Below are positions 15,520 through 23,946 of a stretch of 47,618 nt of DNA, piece by piece. The stretch lies in assembly GCA_903825255.1 (NCBI GenBank), contig CAIJZZ010000038.1:1-47618 (forward strand), read 5' to 3'. The stretch comes from an uncultured bacterium (lineage in GTDB: Bacteria > Patescibacteriota > Minisyncoccia > Phycocordibacterales > UBA9973). Below the pieces are notes generated by a model. The model searched no databases. It worked only from the letters and a program-made list of their open reading frames with translations, and was not told the DNA's origin. The translations under genes were made by a program, and so were the position numbers. The stretch's first letter is position 1; every line of letters begins with the position of its first letter.

Positions 15520-15548
15520 TTGCTTTTTCTTGGGTTTTCTGTTATCTT
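15520..15548 (+). promoter_or_regulatory. rpsT promoter
   Basis: TTGCTT (15520-15525), a 17-base spacer and TATCTT (15543-15548) form a sigma70-type promoter whose -10 ends 6 bases before the rpsT ATG at 15555. The predicted first transcribed base is the A of the start codon or next to it. Confidence 0.75.
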
Positions 15549-15554
15549 ATATCC

Positions 15555-15806
15555 ATGCCTATTACACAATCAGCTAAAAAAGCGATTCGAGGATCCCTTC
15601 GCAAGAAGGCTTTTAATGATCGTCGAAAGCGCGTAATGAAAGAGCTTATTAAGAAAATTGAGAAAACTGCCAAAACAGACAAAAAAGAAGCAGAAAAAAT
15701 GCTTAGTTCTGTTTTTCAAGCTGTTGATAAAGCAGCGAAAAAGGGAGTAATCAAGAAAAATAACGCTGCCAATAAAAAGTCTCGACTTTCTAGATTAGTT
15801 AAATAA
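15555..15806 (+). CDS. rpsT: 30S ribosomal protein S20
   Basis: S20 binds 16S rRNA early in assembly of the small subunit. The 83-residue, strongly basic helical protein has the family features: MPITQSAKKAIRGSLRKKAFN at the start, a helix with two Lys/Glu-rich turns in the middle, and KGVIKKNNAANKKSRLSRLV near the end. Length matches the family. It is monocistronic, with a good promoter and a long palindrome (15814-15919) starting 8 bases after the stop, which could act in 3' end formation or stability. Confidence 0.95.
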   Translation: MPITQSAKKAIRGSLRKKAFNDRRKRVMKELIKKIEKTAKTDKKEAEKMLSSVFQAVDKAAKKGVIKKNNAANKKSRLSRLVK

Positions 15807-15813
15807 AAATTTT

Positions 15814-15919
15814 AAAAAGAAACTTTATTTTTTAGGGTACGGATTTTTTGAAGCTTAAAAAATCCTGAAGTTCTCGGCTCGCCAGCCTCGAAACCCCCTA
15901 AAAAATAAAGTTTCTTTTT
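15814..15919. repeat. Intergenic palindromic element PE-C, copy 1 (after rpsT)
   Basis: Perfect 24-bp arms at 15814-15837 and 15896-15919 enclose a 58-base core. The core begins TACGGATTTTTTGAAGCTT and contains a second perfect hairpin GGATTTTTT...AAAAAATCC, then ends CCTCGAAACC. The same core start and end occur at 38890-38995 between csoR and copA, while the distal arms differ. The inner arm bases TTTTTTAGG are common to both copies, so only the outer part of the arm is locus-specific. Confidence 0.9.
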
Positions 15920-15924
15920 GTTTA

Positions 15925-16025
15925 CAGAAATACTTGTTTTAGAAAACATTGCACAGGCCGACTGGGCCGAGCATAGCAAAAATTCAGTAGAATTTTATGC
16001 GTGTTTTATAAAATAAGTATTTCTG
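15925..16025. repeat. Intergenic palindromic element PE-D (upstream of the thioredoxin-like gene)
   Basis: Arms at 15925-15948 and 16002-16025 pair at 22 of 24 positions. The 53-base core holds a GC-rich part (GGCC..GGGCCGAGC) and an inner hairpin ending AATTC.AGTA.GAATT. It starts 5 bases after PE-C ends. Its right arm ends one base before TAGAAT (16027-16032), the presumed -10 of the next gene, so the arm forms that gene's -35 region. Confidence 0.82.
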
Positions 16026-16038
16026 CTAGAATATAACT

Positions 16039-16305
16039 ATGACTTCTCATTTATTAGAATTTTACGGAACTGAATGCCCTCATTGCATACGTATGCATGA
16101 GCTAGTTGTGCGTTTAGAAAAAGAAGAGGGGATAAAGGTTGAAGCTATTGAGGTTTGGCACAATAAAGAGAATGAGAAAAGGTTAATTGAATTAGACAAA
16201 GATTTTTGTGGTGGTGTGCCATTTTATTACAATACTAAATCACAAAAATGGATTTGCGGAGAGGGAAGTTATGAAGAATTAAAAGCTTGGGCCGAAGGGA
16301 AATAA
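16039..16305 (+). CDS. Thioredoxin/glutaredoxin-like protein
   Basis: The 88-residue protein is a minimal thioredoxin fold with a CPHC active site at residues 13-16 after the first strand (LLEFYGTE). GGVPFYY supplies the cis-proline, and the C-terminal helix follows GEGSYEELKAW. CPHC is the redox motif of DsbA, but the small size and lack of signal peptide suggest a cytoplasmic glutaredoxin-like reductant. TAGAAT at 16027-16032 ends 6 bases before the ATG, giving a leaderless transcript. It ends 3 bases before the ABC ATPase gene and is probably co-transcribed with it. Confidence 0.85.
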   Translation: MTSHLLEFYGTECPHCIRMHELVVRLEKEEGIKVEAIEVWHNKENEKRLIELDKDFCGGVPFYYNTKSQKWICGEGSYEELKAWAEGK

Positions 16306-16308
16306 AAA

Positions 16309-17109
16309 ATGCCAATTATTGAAGTAAAAAATTTAATAAAAAAGTTTGGAGACTTTACGGCCGTGAAGGATATTTCTTTTAGTGTGGAAAAGGGAGAGAT
16401 TTTTGCATTTCTTGGACCGAATGGAGCCGGGAAATCTACCACTATCAAAATGTTGACTACTTTACTCACCCCTACTAGTGGTTCACTTATTTTAAATAAT
16501 TTTGATGTTTTAAAAAATCCAAATGATGTGCGACATTCTTTTGGTATTGTTTTTCAGGATCCGAGCTTAGATGATGAACTTACCGCTTATGAAAATATGC
16601 AGATTCATGGAGTTCTTTATAAAGTTGAAAAGAAAATATTAATTGAACGTATTAAGCAGTTATTAGAATTTGTCGAATTATGGGATCGCAAAGATAGCTT
16701 TGTGAAAGAATTTTCCGGTGGGATGAAACGCCGTTTAGAAATTGCTCGAGGACTATTACACCATCCAAAAGTTTTATTTTTAGATGAACCAACTCTCGGG
16801 CTTGATCCTCAGACGCGCAATCATATGTGGCAATATTTAAAGGATTTAAATAAAAGTGAGGGGATTACGGTCTTTTTCACCACTCATTATATGGAAGAAG
16901 CCGAAAAAATTGCTGATCGTATTGCGGTAATTGATCATGGGGAAATTGTGGCTTCGGGTACCGTTACTGAATTAAAAGAAAAAACAGAGACTAATACTTT
17001 AGAAGAAGCCTTTTTAAAATTAACTGGAAAAAATATTCGGGCTGATGAAGCAAATGCAACTGACGTGATGAGAATGCGCCATCAAGCTTGGACAAAAAAT
17101 AAAAGATGA
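16309..17109 (+). CDS. ABC-2 type exporter, ATP-binding protein
   Basis: The 266-residue ATPase has Walker A GPNGAGKSTT, the Q-loop in VFQDPS, the signature FSGGMKRR, Walker B VLFLDEPTLGLDP and the H-loop TTHYMEEA, all in canonical order. The C-terminal tail (VTELKEKTETNTLEEAFLKLTG) is typical of DrrA-like ATPases of drug, lipid or polysaccharide exporters. It overlaps the permease gene by 4 bases (ATGA), so the two are translationally coupled. AGGGA before the ATG is one of the few Shine-Dalgarno-like sites here, consistent with an internal operon gene. The substrate is unknown. Confidence 0.95.
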   Translation: MPIIEVKNLIKKFGDFTAVKDISFSVEKGEIFAFLGPNGAGKSTTIKMLTTLLTPTSGSLILNNFDVLKNPNDVRHSFGIVFQDPSLDDELTAYENMQIHGVLYKVEKKILIERIKQLLEFVELWDRKDSFVKEFSGGMKRRLEIARGLLHHPKVLFLDEPTLGLDPQTRNHMWQYLKDLNKSEGITVFFTTHYMEEAEKIADRIAVIDHGEIVASGTVTELKEKTETNTLEEAFLKLTGKNIRADEANATDVMRMRHQAWTKNKR

Positions 17110-17849
17110 AAATAATTTACGCCTTATGGCTTCGACAATTAAAAAGATATATTCGCTCTAAATCAAGATTGATTGGTTCTTTGGCTCAACCTTTATTTTT
17201 TCTACTAGCACTTGGTTTTGGTTTTGGTCCTGTCTTTTCAAAAGCAGGGGAAGGAAATTATATTCAATTTTTAGTGCCAGGCATTATTGGTATGAGTATT
17301 ATTTTTACTTCTATTTTTTCCGGCATGGAAATTATTTGGGATAAACAATTCGGTTTCTTAAAAGAAACACTGGTGGCACCAGTGTCTCGTTTTAATATTA
17401 TGATCGGAAGAACCTTAGGAGGGGCAACTATTGCCACTATGCAAGGAACTCTCGTTTTATTTTTGTCTTTGATTGCTGGTTTTCGTCCAGTACATTGGGG
17501 ACTTGTTCCCTTAGCAATTTTAGTGATGTTTTTATCCGCTCTTCTTTTTACCGCACTCGGCACAGCGATTGCTTCAAAACTTGACGACATGCAAGGTTTC
17601 CAAATGATTATTAACTTTTTAGTGATGCCTTTATTTTTTCTTTCCGGGGCAATTTTTCCATTAGATAGTGCAGGAGTTTTAGGCACGGTCGCTCGCTTTG
17701 ACCCGCTTTCATATGGAGTGGACGCCTTGCGGCACATACTCTCTGGAGTAAATCATTTTTCACTCGGAATGGATTTTTCAGTTCTTCTGATTCTTATCTT
17801 AATTTTTTTAGGGCTTGGAAGTTATTTTTTCTCAAAAGTTCAAATTTAA
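17106..17849 (+). CDS. ABC-2 type exporter, membrane permease
   Basis: The 247-residue protein has about six hydrophobic membrane segments and the ABC2_membrane pattern: WLRQLKRYIRSKSRLIGSL at the start, GMEIIWDKQFGFLKETLVAPVSR in the middle and a late FFLSGAIFPLD followed by DPLSYGVDALR. These fit DrrB-like permeases that pair with the ATPase encoded just upstream. The gene converges on the pseudouridine synthase gene with a 4-base overlap (17846-17849). The exported compound cannot be told from sequence. Confidence 0.93.
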   Translation: MKIIYALWLRQLKRYIRSKSRLIGSLAQPLFFLLALGFGFGPVFSKAGEGNYIQFLVPGIIGMSIIFTSIFSGMEIIWDKQFGFLKETLVAPVSRFNIMIGRTLGGATIATMQGTLVLFLSLIAGFRPVHWGLVPLAILVMFLSALLFTALGTAIASKLDDMQGFQMIINFLVMPLFFLSGAIFPLDSAGVLGTVARFDPLSYGVDALRHILSGVNHFSLGMDFSVLLILILIFLGLGSYFFSKVQI

Positions 17850-18568
17850 AGATTTTCTTTCATGCCTAAACTTTCAAGAAAAATATTTAATTCTTTTCCA
17901 TTTATTTCTCGATAAGCATTTGGTTTTAAACTATCTAGTTTGATATTCATAATCCTAATACGTTTTAAATCAGCAATTTCTTGAAAAAGAGCGGAACACA
18001 TACGTCTGATTTGGTGTTTTTTACCTTCCGTTAAGATTATTTTAAAAGTGAAATCATTTATGATTTGTACTTTACATTTTTTGGTTTTATAACCTTCAAT
18101 ATTTACTCCTGCTTCCATTTTTTGTTTGAAATTCGAACGTAATTTATTTGAAGTTTTAACAATATATTCCTTTTCATGGATATATTTTGGATTAAGTAAT
18201 TGGTCAGTGATTCGTCCATCATTCGTTAAAATTATTAGCCCATGTGAATCCTTATCTAAACGTCCAATAGGGAAAACATCTTTTGGCATTTTAGAATTTT
18301 GTATATTTTCTTTTATATCTGTTTCTTTTTCTCCTGGAGAATGGGTGATAATACCAATCGGTTTATGGTAGGCAAAATAAACATAGATTTTAGGATTTTT
18401 ATCACCTTTTATTTCTACTTTATCTTTTTCGTTAATTTTATCTCCCAAGGTAGCCAATTTACCATTAATAAAAACCTTTTTTTCTTTTATTAATTCATCA
18501 GCTCCTCGTCTTGTAGAAATTTTTTTCAAAGCAAGATATTTATTTATACGCATGGGGAATTCGTTCAT
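17846..18568 (-). CDS. rRNA pseudouridine synthase, RsuA/RluB family
   Basis: An N-terminal S4 RNA-binding domain (MRINKYLALKKISTRRGADELI, residues about 6-60) precedes the catalytic domain, whose motif GRLDKDSHGLIILTNDG holds the catalytic Asp. The 240-residue length fits RsuA, RluB and RluF, which modify 16S or 23S rRNA; which uridine is modified cannot be decided here. KKHQIRRMC is the conserved late motif. TAATGT on the minus strand (18580-18575) ends 6 bases before the ATG, again suggesting a leaderless mRNA. Confidence 0.93.
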   Translation of the reverse strand: MNEFPMRINKYLALKKISTRRGADELIKEKKVFINGKLATLGDKINEKDKVEIKGDKNPKIYVYFAYHKPIGIITHSPGEKETDIKENIQNSKMPKDVFPIGRLDKDSHGLIILTNDGRITDQLLNPKYIHEKEYIVKTSNKLRSNFKQKMEAGVNIEGYKTKKCKVQIINDFTFKIILTEGKKHQIRRMCSALFQEIADLKRIRIMNIKLDSLKPNAYREINGKELNIFLESLGMKENL

Positions 18569-18652
18569 ACCTCTACATTAGCACAAAAAGTTAAATTGCT
18601 TTAATAATTCTAAATTTGGTTTTTTAACTAAAAACTGTTAATCTAAAAGAAT

Positions 18653-18724
18653 CCTCTCGTCGTTCAATGGATAGGACGTAACTTTGCGGAAGTTATGATG
18701 CAGGTTCGATTCCTGCCGAGAGGA
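18653..18724 (+). tRNA. tRNA-Arg (GCG)
   Basis: The cloverleaf has acceptor CCTCTCG/CGAGAGG with discriminator A, D-stem GTTC/GGAC with loop AATGGATA, a perfect 5-bp anticodon stem TAACT/AGTTA with loop TTGCGGA, and T-arm GCAGG-TTCGATT-CCTGC. The anticodon is GCG, reading CGC and by wobble CGU. Bacteria normally read these codons with an ACG anticodon deaminated to inosine, so this isoacceptor is unusual. CCA is not encoded. The minus-strand gene ending at 18728 faces it closely. Confidence 0.92.
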
Positions 18725-18727
18725 CAA

Positions 18728-19192
18728 TTAAAATCCTAAAGATTCCATTATTTTTTCAGATATATGTTCGTGCATTTCTTCTTCCGGTAGTTGATTTGAA
18801 AGCATTATATTTTTTATTTCATTTACAGAAGATTCTTCTATTGGCAGACTAATTATCGGCATAAAGATCCTTTCTGATTTTATAAAAAGTGTTGGATTTT
18901 TTTCTGTTTGCACCCAGAAGGATTTTATTTTTTCATATGGATAAAGGCGATTTTTTATCATTAAGCCTTTTTGATTTATTTCATAATGAACCATTTCTGG
19001 TTTTTTAACAGCAAAAACTGCAATTAAAATACCGCTTAAAATAATAAGTATTGCAAAAAAATAATTTTGGTAAATTATGGAAGTGACAGAAATAGCGACT
19101 ACAATAATTCCAAGAGCCCAGAACCAATCAGTGTTGCGTTCTTTTTCTTCATACTCTAAATGAGACCATTCTAATTTTTCATTTGAATCCAT
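18728..19192 (-). CDS. Hypothetical membrane protein with two transmembrane segments
   Basis: From ATG 19192 the protein is 154 residues. A hydrophilic start (MDSNEKLEWSHLEYEEKERN) leads to two adjacent membrane helices, FWALGIIVVAISVTSII and FFAILIILSGILIAVFAV. A soluble beta-rich domain of about 90 residues follows, with YEINQKGLMIKNRLYPYEKIKSFWV, resembling the PH-like domains of small bacterial membrane proteins. TATAAT on the minus strand (19205-19200) ends 7 bases before this ATG, so an upstream in-frame ATG at 19231 is less likely. Function unknown. Confidence 0.75.
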   Translation of the reverse strand: MDSNEKLEWSHLEYEEKERNTDWFWALGIIVVAISVTSIIYQNYFFAILIILSGILIAVFAVKKPEMVHYEINQKGLMIKNRLYPYEKIKSFWVQTEKNPTLFIKSERIFMPIISLPIEESSVNEIKNIMLSNQLPEEEMHEHISEKIMESLGF

Positions 19193-19352
19193 TACTTGTA
19201 TTATATCAAATAATTTAAAATAAAAATACAAGCAAGAAGTTATTCACAACCATAGCTATTATTATAGCTGTTTTATTTTATAATCTTTCCTTTTTGTGTG
19301 TTATAATTAATTAGTCTTTGGTTATTAAAATAATCGATAATTTATTTCATAT

Positions 19353-20732
19353 ATGAAAAGTAATAAAAAAATTGTATTTATCTGTATTACTATTATTGTT
19401 CTTTGTTTTTTTTATCTGATAGTCTCTGGAAAAATAAATCTTTCCGGAAATAAAAAAGAAGAAGTAGCTATAACTCCAGTGAACACAAAAATAATTGGTT
19501 CTGTTTCAAATGCTGTTGTTAATAATATAACCTCTAATGAGGCGACAGTTAATTGGACGACTAATGTTCCAGCTACCAGTCAGGTTTCTTACGGAAGTAC
19601 TTCTATTTTAAGGTCTCCCACTAAGTCTTATGAATTATCGACTCCTGTTGATCAAAAATTTACCACAAACCATATTATTATTTTAAAAAATTTAAAACCA
19701 AGATCTCAAATTTTTTATCAAATAATTTCTGTGGACCAAAAAGGTCAAAAAATGCCATTAGTTGAACGTTCGTTTGTAACCCAAGGCTCTATTGGTTCTA
19801 ATATTCCTAAAACTACTCAAACAACTACTACCGTTATTAAAAAACCAGTTGTAAAAACAACTACTACAGTTACACATACTACTATTCCTTCTACTACCAC
19901 CCCTTCTTCTGCTTCTTTAGTTATTTCTTCTGTTTCAGCAAAAAATATAACTTCCACCGGAGCGACAATTGAGTGGAAGACAAATATAGTTGGGACGAGT
20001 CAAGTTTTATTTGGTACCGCTAGCGGTATTTATTTATCTTCTACGGTTACAGATAATAATTTAACTACAGCCCACAGTGTTTCACTTAGCGGTCTTTTGG
20101 CTAATAAAAAGATTTATTATCAAGTTGTTTCTGTAGATGAAAAAGGTAATAAAGTTATTTCAAAAGAAAATTCTTTTCAGGTTGCCACTGTTTCAATTAC
20201 TGGTACACCCAAAGTTGAATTTAATTCTTTAAATTATGGAGTCGGAGTTACTATTTCTTGGAATACAAATGTTTCTTCTTCGAGCAAAATTATTTATGGA
20301 AGTGCAAGTTCTCTTAATGGTTCCTATGATAGTAGCACTTCTTTAGATAGTGTTTTGGCTACTAGTCATAGTCTTAAATTAATAAATCTGAATGCTGGTG
20401 TTAAATATTATTATAGAATAATTGCTACTGATGCTGAGGGAACTAAATTAACCTCTACAGAATATACTTTTACTACACCAATTTCTAGTAACATAACTCA
20501 AAGTGTTTCTTCAAATAGTGTCACTATTCAGTGGACTACTGCTACTCCAACCAATGGTAAGGTAATATTTGGCACGATTTCCGGCTCTTATCCATTATCT
20601 TCACAGTTAGTTAGCTCTTTAGTTACTTATCATTCGATTACCATTAGCGGGCTTCAATCAAATACTAAATATTTTTATGAAGTTGTTTCTGGTTCTTCAA
20701 CTTCAGAAGAACATAGCTTTATAACTCCTTAA
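19353..20732 (+). CDS. Membrane-anchored surface protein with four fibronectin III-like domains
   Basis: The 459-residue protein begins with a Lys-rich start and one membrane segment (IVFICITIIVLCFFYLIVSG), acting as an uncleaved anchor or signal peptide. Four Fn3 or purple-acid-phosphatase-N-like domains follow, each with a pattern like ATVNWTTNVPATSQVSYG and a late Y-Y/F-I/V-V-S strand. A Thr/Pro-rich linker (residues about 148-185) separates the first from the rest and is probably extended. No enzymatic domain is present, so a scaffold or adhesion role is likely. It stands just before the pilus genes with only 58 bases between it and the receiver gene. Confidence 0.82.
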   Translation: MKSNKKIVFICITIIVLCFFYLIVSGKINLSGNKKEEVAITPVNTKIIGSVSNAVVNNITSNEATVNWTTNVPATSQVSYGSTSILRSPTKSYELSTPVDQKFTTNHIIILKNLKPRSQIFYQIISVDQKGQKMPLVERSFVTQGSIGSNIPKTTQTTTTVIKKPVVKTTTTVTHTTIPSTTTPSSASLVISSVSAKNITSTGATIEWKTNIVGTSQVLFGTASGIYLSSTVTDNNLTTAHSVSLSGLLANKKIYYQVVSVDEKGNKVISKENSFQVATVSITGTPKVEFNSLNYGVGVTISWNTNVSSSSKIIYGSASSLNGSYDSSTSLDSVLATSHSLKLINLNAGVKYYYRIIATDAEGTKLTSTEYTFTTPISSNITQSVSSNSVTIQWTTATPTNGKVIFGTISGSYPLSSQLVSSLVTYHSITISGLQSNTKYFYEVVSGSSTSEEHSFITP

Positions 20733-20790
20733 CGATTAAAAATAAAGCTTTTACCGCTAATTATTTTGTGATATAGTATAATACAAAGGT

Positions 20791-21174
20791 ATGGAAAATA
20801 AAAAGAAAATCCTTGTAGGAGAAGATGAAAAGGCAATTGCTTTAGCTCTAGAACATAAATTAACCCACGAAGGTTTTGATGTAGTTTTAGCTGAGAATGG
20901 AGAGCAAGTTTTGCAAAAATTAGAAAAAGATAAATTTGATCTTTTACTTTTAGATTTGATTATGCCCAAGATGGACGGTTTTGCTGTGCTTAAAGAAATC
21001 AAAGAAAAAAATATTGTTTTACCGGTCATTATAACTTCAAATTTAGGACAAGAAGAAGATAAAAATCGAGTCAAAAATTTCGGAGTTGCTGATTATTTAA
21101 TTAAATCCAATGTTTCAATTATGGAAATCGTACTTAAAATTAAGGAATTTTTAGATATTAAAAAAAATGACTAA
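20791..21174 (+). CDS. Single-domain response regulator (receiver only)
   Basis: The 127-residue CheY-like protein has the acidic pair E11-D12, phospho-acceptor D55 in LLLLDLIMP, T82 in IITSN and K105 in YLIKSN. There is no output domain, so it must act by binding a partner. It overlaps the pilB start by 8 bases, which couples its translation to the pilus assembly ATPase. A sensor kinase gene lies at the other end of the pilus region (36744) and could be its partner. TATAAT at 20777-20782 ends 8 bases before the ATG. Confidence 0.93.
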   Translation: MENKKKILVGEDEKAIALALEHKLTHEGFDVVLAENGEQVLQKLEKDKFDLLLLDLIMPKMDGFAVLKEIKEKNIVLPVIITSNLGQEEDKNRVKNFGVADYLIKSNVSIMEIVLKIKEFLDIKKND

Positions 21175-22822
21175 TGAAGAAATAAAAAAAATATTATTGG
21201 AAGGTAATTATATAACCCCAGAAGATATTACTCGTGCGGAGAAAAATATGAATAAAGGGGGTTCTTTGGTTGATTATCTTATTGATGAAGGGATTATCAC
21301 TGTTTCTATTTTTGGCCAAGCCACAGCCGAATTTTTTCAAGTCCCATATACTAATCTAGGTTCTTATCCATTATCTAAAAATGACATTATCAAAATTCCT
21401 GAAGATATAGCTAAAAAATTCAAAGTAGTTGTTGTGACTGATGCACCAGAAGAAGTAGTAGTAGCCACAGATAATCCTAAAGAGGTAGAATTAATAAAAG
21501 CACTTGAACTTATTTTCAAGAAAAAAAAGATTACCATTACTTATGCACTACCAGAATCTATTACGAACCTTTTTGTTGCTTATCAGAAACCATTAGAGAC
21601 TCGTTTTTCTAAAATTATTGAAGGAAATACCCGTGTTGCCCCTGAAATAATTGATGAAATTATTGGAGATGCTATTAATTTAAATGCTTCTGATATTCAC
21701 ATTGAACCATTAACCGATGAGGTTGTTATTCGTTTTCGTATTGATGGAGTAATGCAAGAAGCAGGACGTATTAAAAAACAATTTTACGAAAATATTTTAA
21801 ACCGTATAAAAGTGCAAGGTAAATTGCGTATCGATGAACATTATGGAGCTCAGGACGGCTCGATTCGTTACCAACAAAAAGATAAAAAATATATAGATAT
21901 GCGTATTTCTATAATTCCGACGATCGATGGAGAAAAAATTGTAATCCGTTTATTGGGAGAATATGTCAGGGGATTGGAAACGGGAGATTTAGGTCTTTCT
22001 AAGGATGATGAAAATATAATAAATGAAGCAGCTAGAAAACCTTTTGGTATGATTTTAGTTACTGGTCCAACTGGGGCTGGTAAAAGTACTACATTATACG
22101 CTCTGGTTCGATCCTTAAATAGTCCTAGGGTGAACATTACCACTATTGAAGATCCAGTCGAATATCGAATTACGGGGGTAAACCAAGTACAAGTAAATCC
22201 ATTAACGAATTTAACTTTTGCAAAAGGGCTTCGTTCTATTGTGCGACAAGATCCAGATATAGTACTAGTCGGTGAAATTCGAGATACGGAAACAGCCGAA
22301 ATCGCAGTGAATGCTGCTTTGACTGGGCATCTACTACTATCTACTTTTCATGCCAATGATGCTGCGACAGCAATTCCAAGATTGCTCAATATGGGCATTG
22401 AACCATTTTTGTTAGCCTCAACTCTTGAATTAATTGTTGCTCAAAGATTGGTTAGACGTATTTGTATGCACTGTCGATATAGTGTCACTATTCCAAAAAC
22501 TCAATTAATTAAAAAGTTTAAACAAGCTCAAAATTATTTTGAAGAAGAAAACGTGACTCTATATGAAGGGAAGGGTTGTGAAGAATGTAATAACACAGGC
22601 TATATTGGACGTACTGGAATTTTTGAGTTTATTAAAATTACACCTGAAATCCAAAACTTAATACTTACTAATCCTGCATCTGGTCAGGTTTGGACAGAAG
22701 CACGCAAGAGCGGAACTCAAAATTTATTTGAAGACGGTATTGATAAAGTAAAAAATGGTATAACTACTATCGATGAATTGCTTCGTGTGGCCGAACCATC
22801 TAGGGACTATCTTTCTAAATAG
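21167..22822 (+). CDS. pilB: Type IV pilus assembly ATPase PilB (GspE family)
   Basis: PilB powers pilin extrusion at the inner face of the membrane. The 551-residue protein has an N-terminal GspE/MshEN domain, Walker A GPTGAGKST at 300-308, an Asp box and Walker B around DPDIVLVGEIRDTETA, the His box HANDAATAIPRLLNMG, and a zinc-binding tetracysteine CMHC...CEEC. The order and length are those of extension ATPases; no retraction ATPase PilT is seen in the window. It is followed by pilC after 32 bases. Confidence 0.97.
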   Translation: MTNEEIKKILLEGNYITPEDITRAEKNMNKGGSLVDYLIDEGIITVSIFGQATAEFFQVPYTNLGSYPLSKNDIIKIPEDIAKKFKVVVVTDAPEEVVVATDNPKEVELIKALELIFKKKKITITYALPESITNLFVAYQKPLETRFSKIIEGNTRVAPEIIDEIIGDAINLNASDIHIEPLTDEVVIRFRIDGVMQEAGRIKKQFYENILNRIKVQGKLRIDEHYGAQDGSIRYQQKDKKYIDMRISIIPTIDGEKIVIRLLGEYVRGLETGDLGLSKDDENIINEAARKPFGMILVTGPTGAGKSTTLYALVRSLNSPRVNITTIEDPVEYRITGVNQVQVNPLTNLTFAKGLRSIVRQDPDIVLVGEIRDTETAEIAVNAALTGHLLLSTFHANDAATAIPRLLNMGIEPFLLASTLELIVAQRLVRRICMHCRYSVTIPKTQLIKKFKQAQNYFEEENVTLYEGKGCEECNNTGYIGRTGIFEFIKITPEIQNLILTNPASGQVWTEARKSGTQNLFEDGIDKVKNGITTIDELLRVAEPSRDYLSK

Positions 22823-22854
22823 AAAATTTTAATAGATTAAAATTTAAGTATAGA

Positions 22855-23940
22855 ATGAAAAAAAATTTTAAAAGAAACCTTGAAATATATTTAGGAATGG
22901 CTCACGGCAAGGAAGCCGTTATAGAAAGTTTAAGCTTTCTGGTTTCTTCAGGTATGCCAATTGCTGAATCTCTTCGTTCTATTGAACTGGAATTACCAAA
23001 TAGTTTCATGAAAAAAATTGTTATCGAAACCCGAAAAAATGTCGAAGACGGTATGTCTTTAAGTGCTGCCTTTTTAGAAACTGGTATTTTTAATGCGCAT
23101 TCAATTTCGCTTATTAAAAACGGAGAAGATTCAGGAACCCTCGCTCAAAATTTGCATGTGATTGCTGAACAATATGCTAAAAATGAAGTATTTAAATCTC
23201 GCTTGCAATCAGCTTTAATGTATCCGATTATTGTCGTGGTGGTGACTATGATTGTGGGCCTCGGAGTGGCTTGGTTTGTCCTACCCAAGTTGGCTACAGT
23301 GTTTAATCAATTACAAGTAAAATTGCCTTTAATTACAAAAATATTTATTGGTTTTGGAGAATTTTTAAATCAATACGGTACTACGGTGATACCTATTGTT
23401 ATTCTAGTTGCTGTAGTAGCAATCTATTTCCTTTTCTATAATAAGCAAACCAGTTTTATCGGCCAAATTATATTTTTTTCTCTTCCAGGTGTTTCAAAAT
23501 TAATCAAAGAACTTGAAATTTCTCGTTTTGGTTATTTATTAGGAACTTTGACTAAAGCTGGATTACCATTTTTACAGGCGATTGAATCAGCCCGAGAATC
23601 CACCCTCTCACCTTTTTACAAAAAATTCTATGATTATTTACATAAAAGCATTGAAGAAGGAAAATCATTTGACGAAGCTTTTAAAGAATATGAAAAAACA
23701 AGTACCTTGTTACCAGCTTCGATTCAGAGAATGATAGTCACGGGAGAAGAGTCCGGCAATCTTTCAGAAATTTTGATTGGAATTGGAGTTTCTTATGAAG
23801 CGAGAACTGAAGTAACTAGTAAAAATCTAACTGTTGCCCTAGAACCAATTTTACTTGTTTTGATTTGGGGTGGGGTAGTGCTCGTAGCCCTAGCAGTTAT
23901 TTTACCGGTTTATAGTTTAGTAGGAAATTTAAATCGTTAA
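22855..23940 (+). CDS. pilC: Type IV pilus inner-membrane platform protein PilC (GspF family)
   Basis: PilC couples PilB to the growing pilus. Two homologous GspF domains are visible: LSFLVSSGMPIAESL...LKNGEDSGTL in the first half and LGTLTKAGLPFLQAIE...MIVTGEESGNL in the second. Three membrane segments lie at about residues 120-150, 177-197 and 330-355. The length of 361 is slightly below the usual 400 because the N-terminus is short. It lies between pilB and the first pilin-like gene, which begins 6 bases after its stop. Confidence 0.96.
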   Translation: MKKNFKRNLEIYLGMAHGKEAVIESLSFLVSSGMPIAESLRSIELELPNSFMKKIVIETRKNVEDGMSLSAAFLETGIFNAHSISLIKNGEDSGTLAQNLHVIAEQYAKNEVFKSRLQSALMYPIIVVVVTMIVGLGVAWFVLPKLATVFNQLQVKLPLITKIFIGFGEFLNQYGTTVIPIVILVAVVAIYFLFYNKQTSFIGQIIFFSLPGVSKLIKELEISRFGYLLGTLTKAGLPFLQAIESARESTLSPFYKKFYDYLHKSIEEGKSFDEAFKEYEKTSTLLPASIQRMIVTGEESGNLSEILIGIGVSYEARTEVTSKNLTVALEPILLVLIWGGVVLVALAVILPVYSLVGNLNR

Positions 23941-23946
23941 TTAAAT

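Noticed and set aside
17264-17737. 157-residue minus-strand open frame within the ABC permease gene
   Set aside because: Shadow of a clearly recognisable permease; low-complexity basic translation without a promoter.
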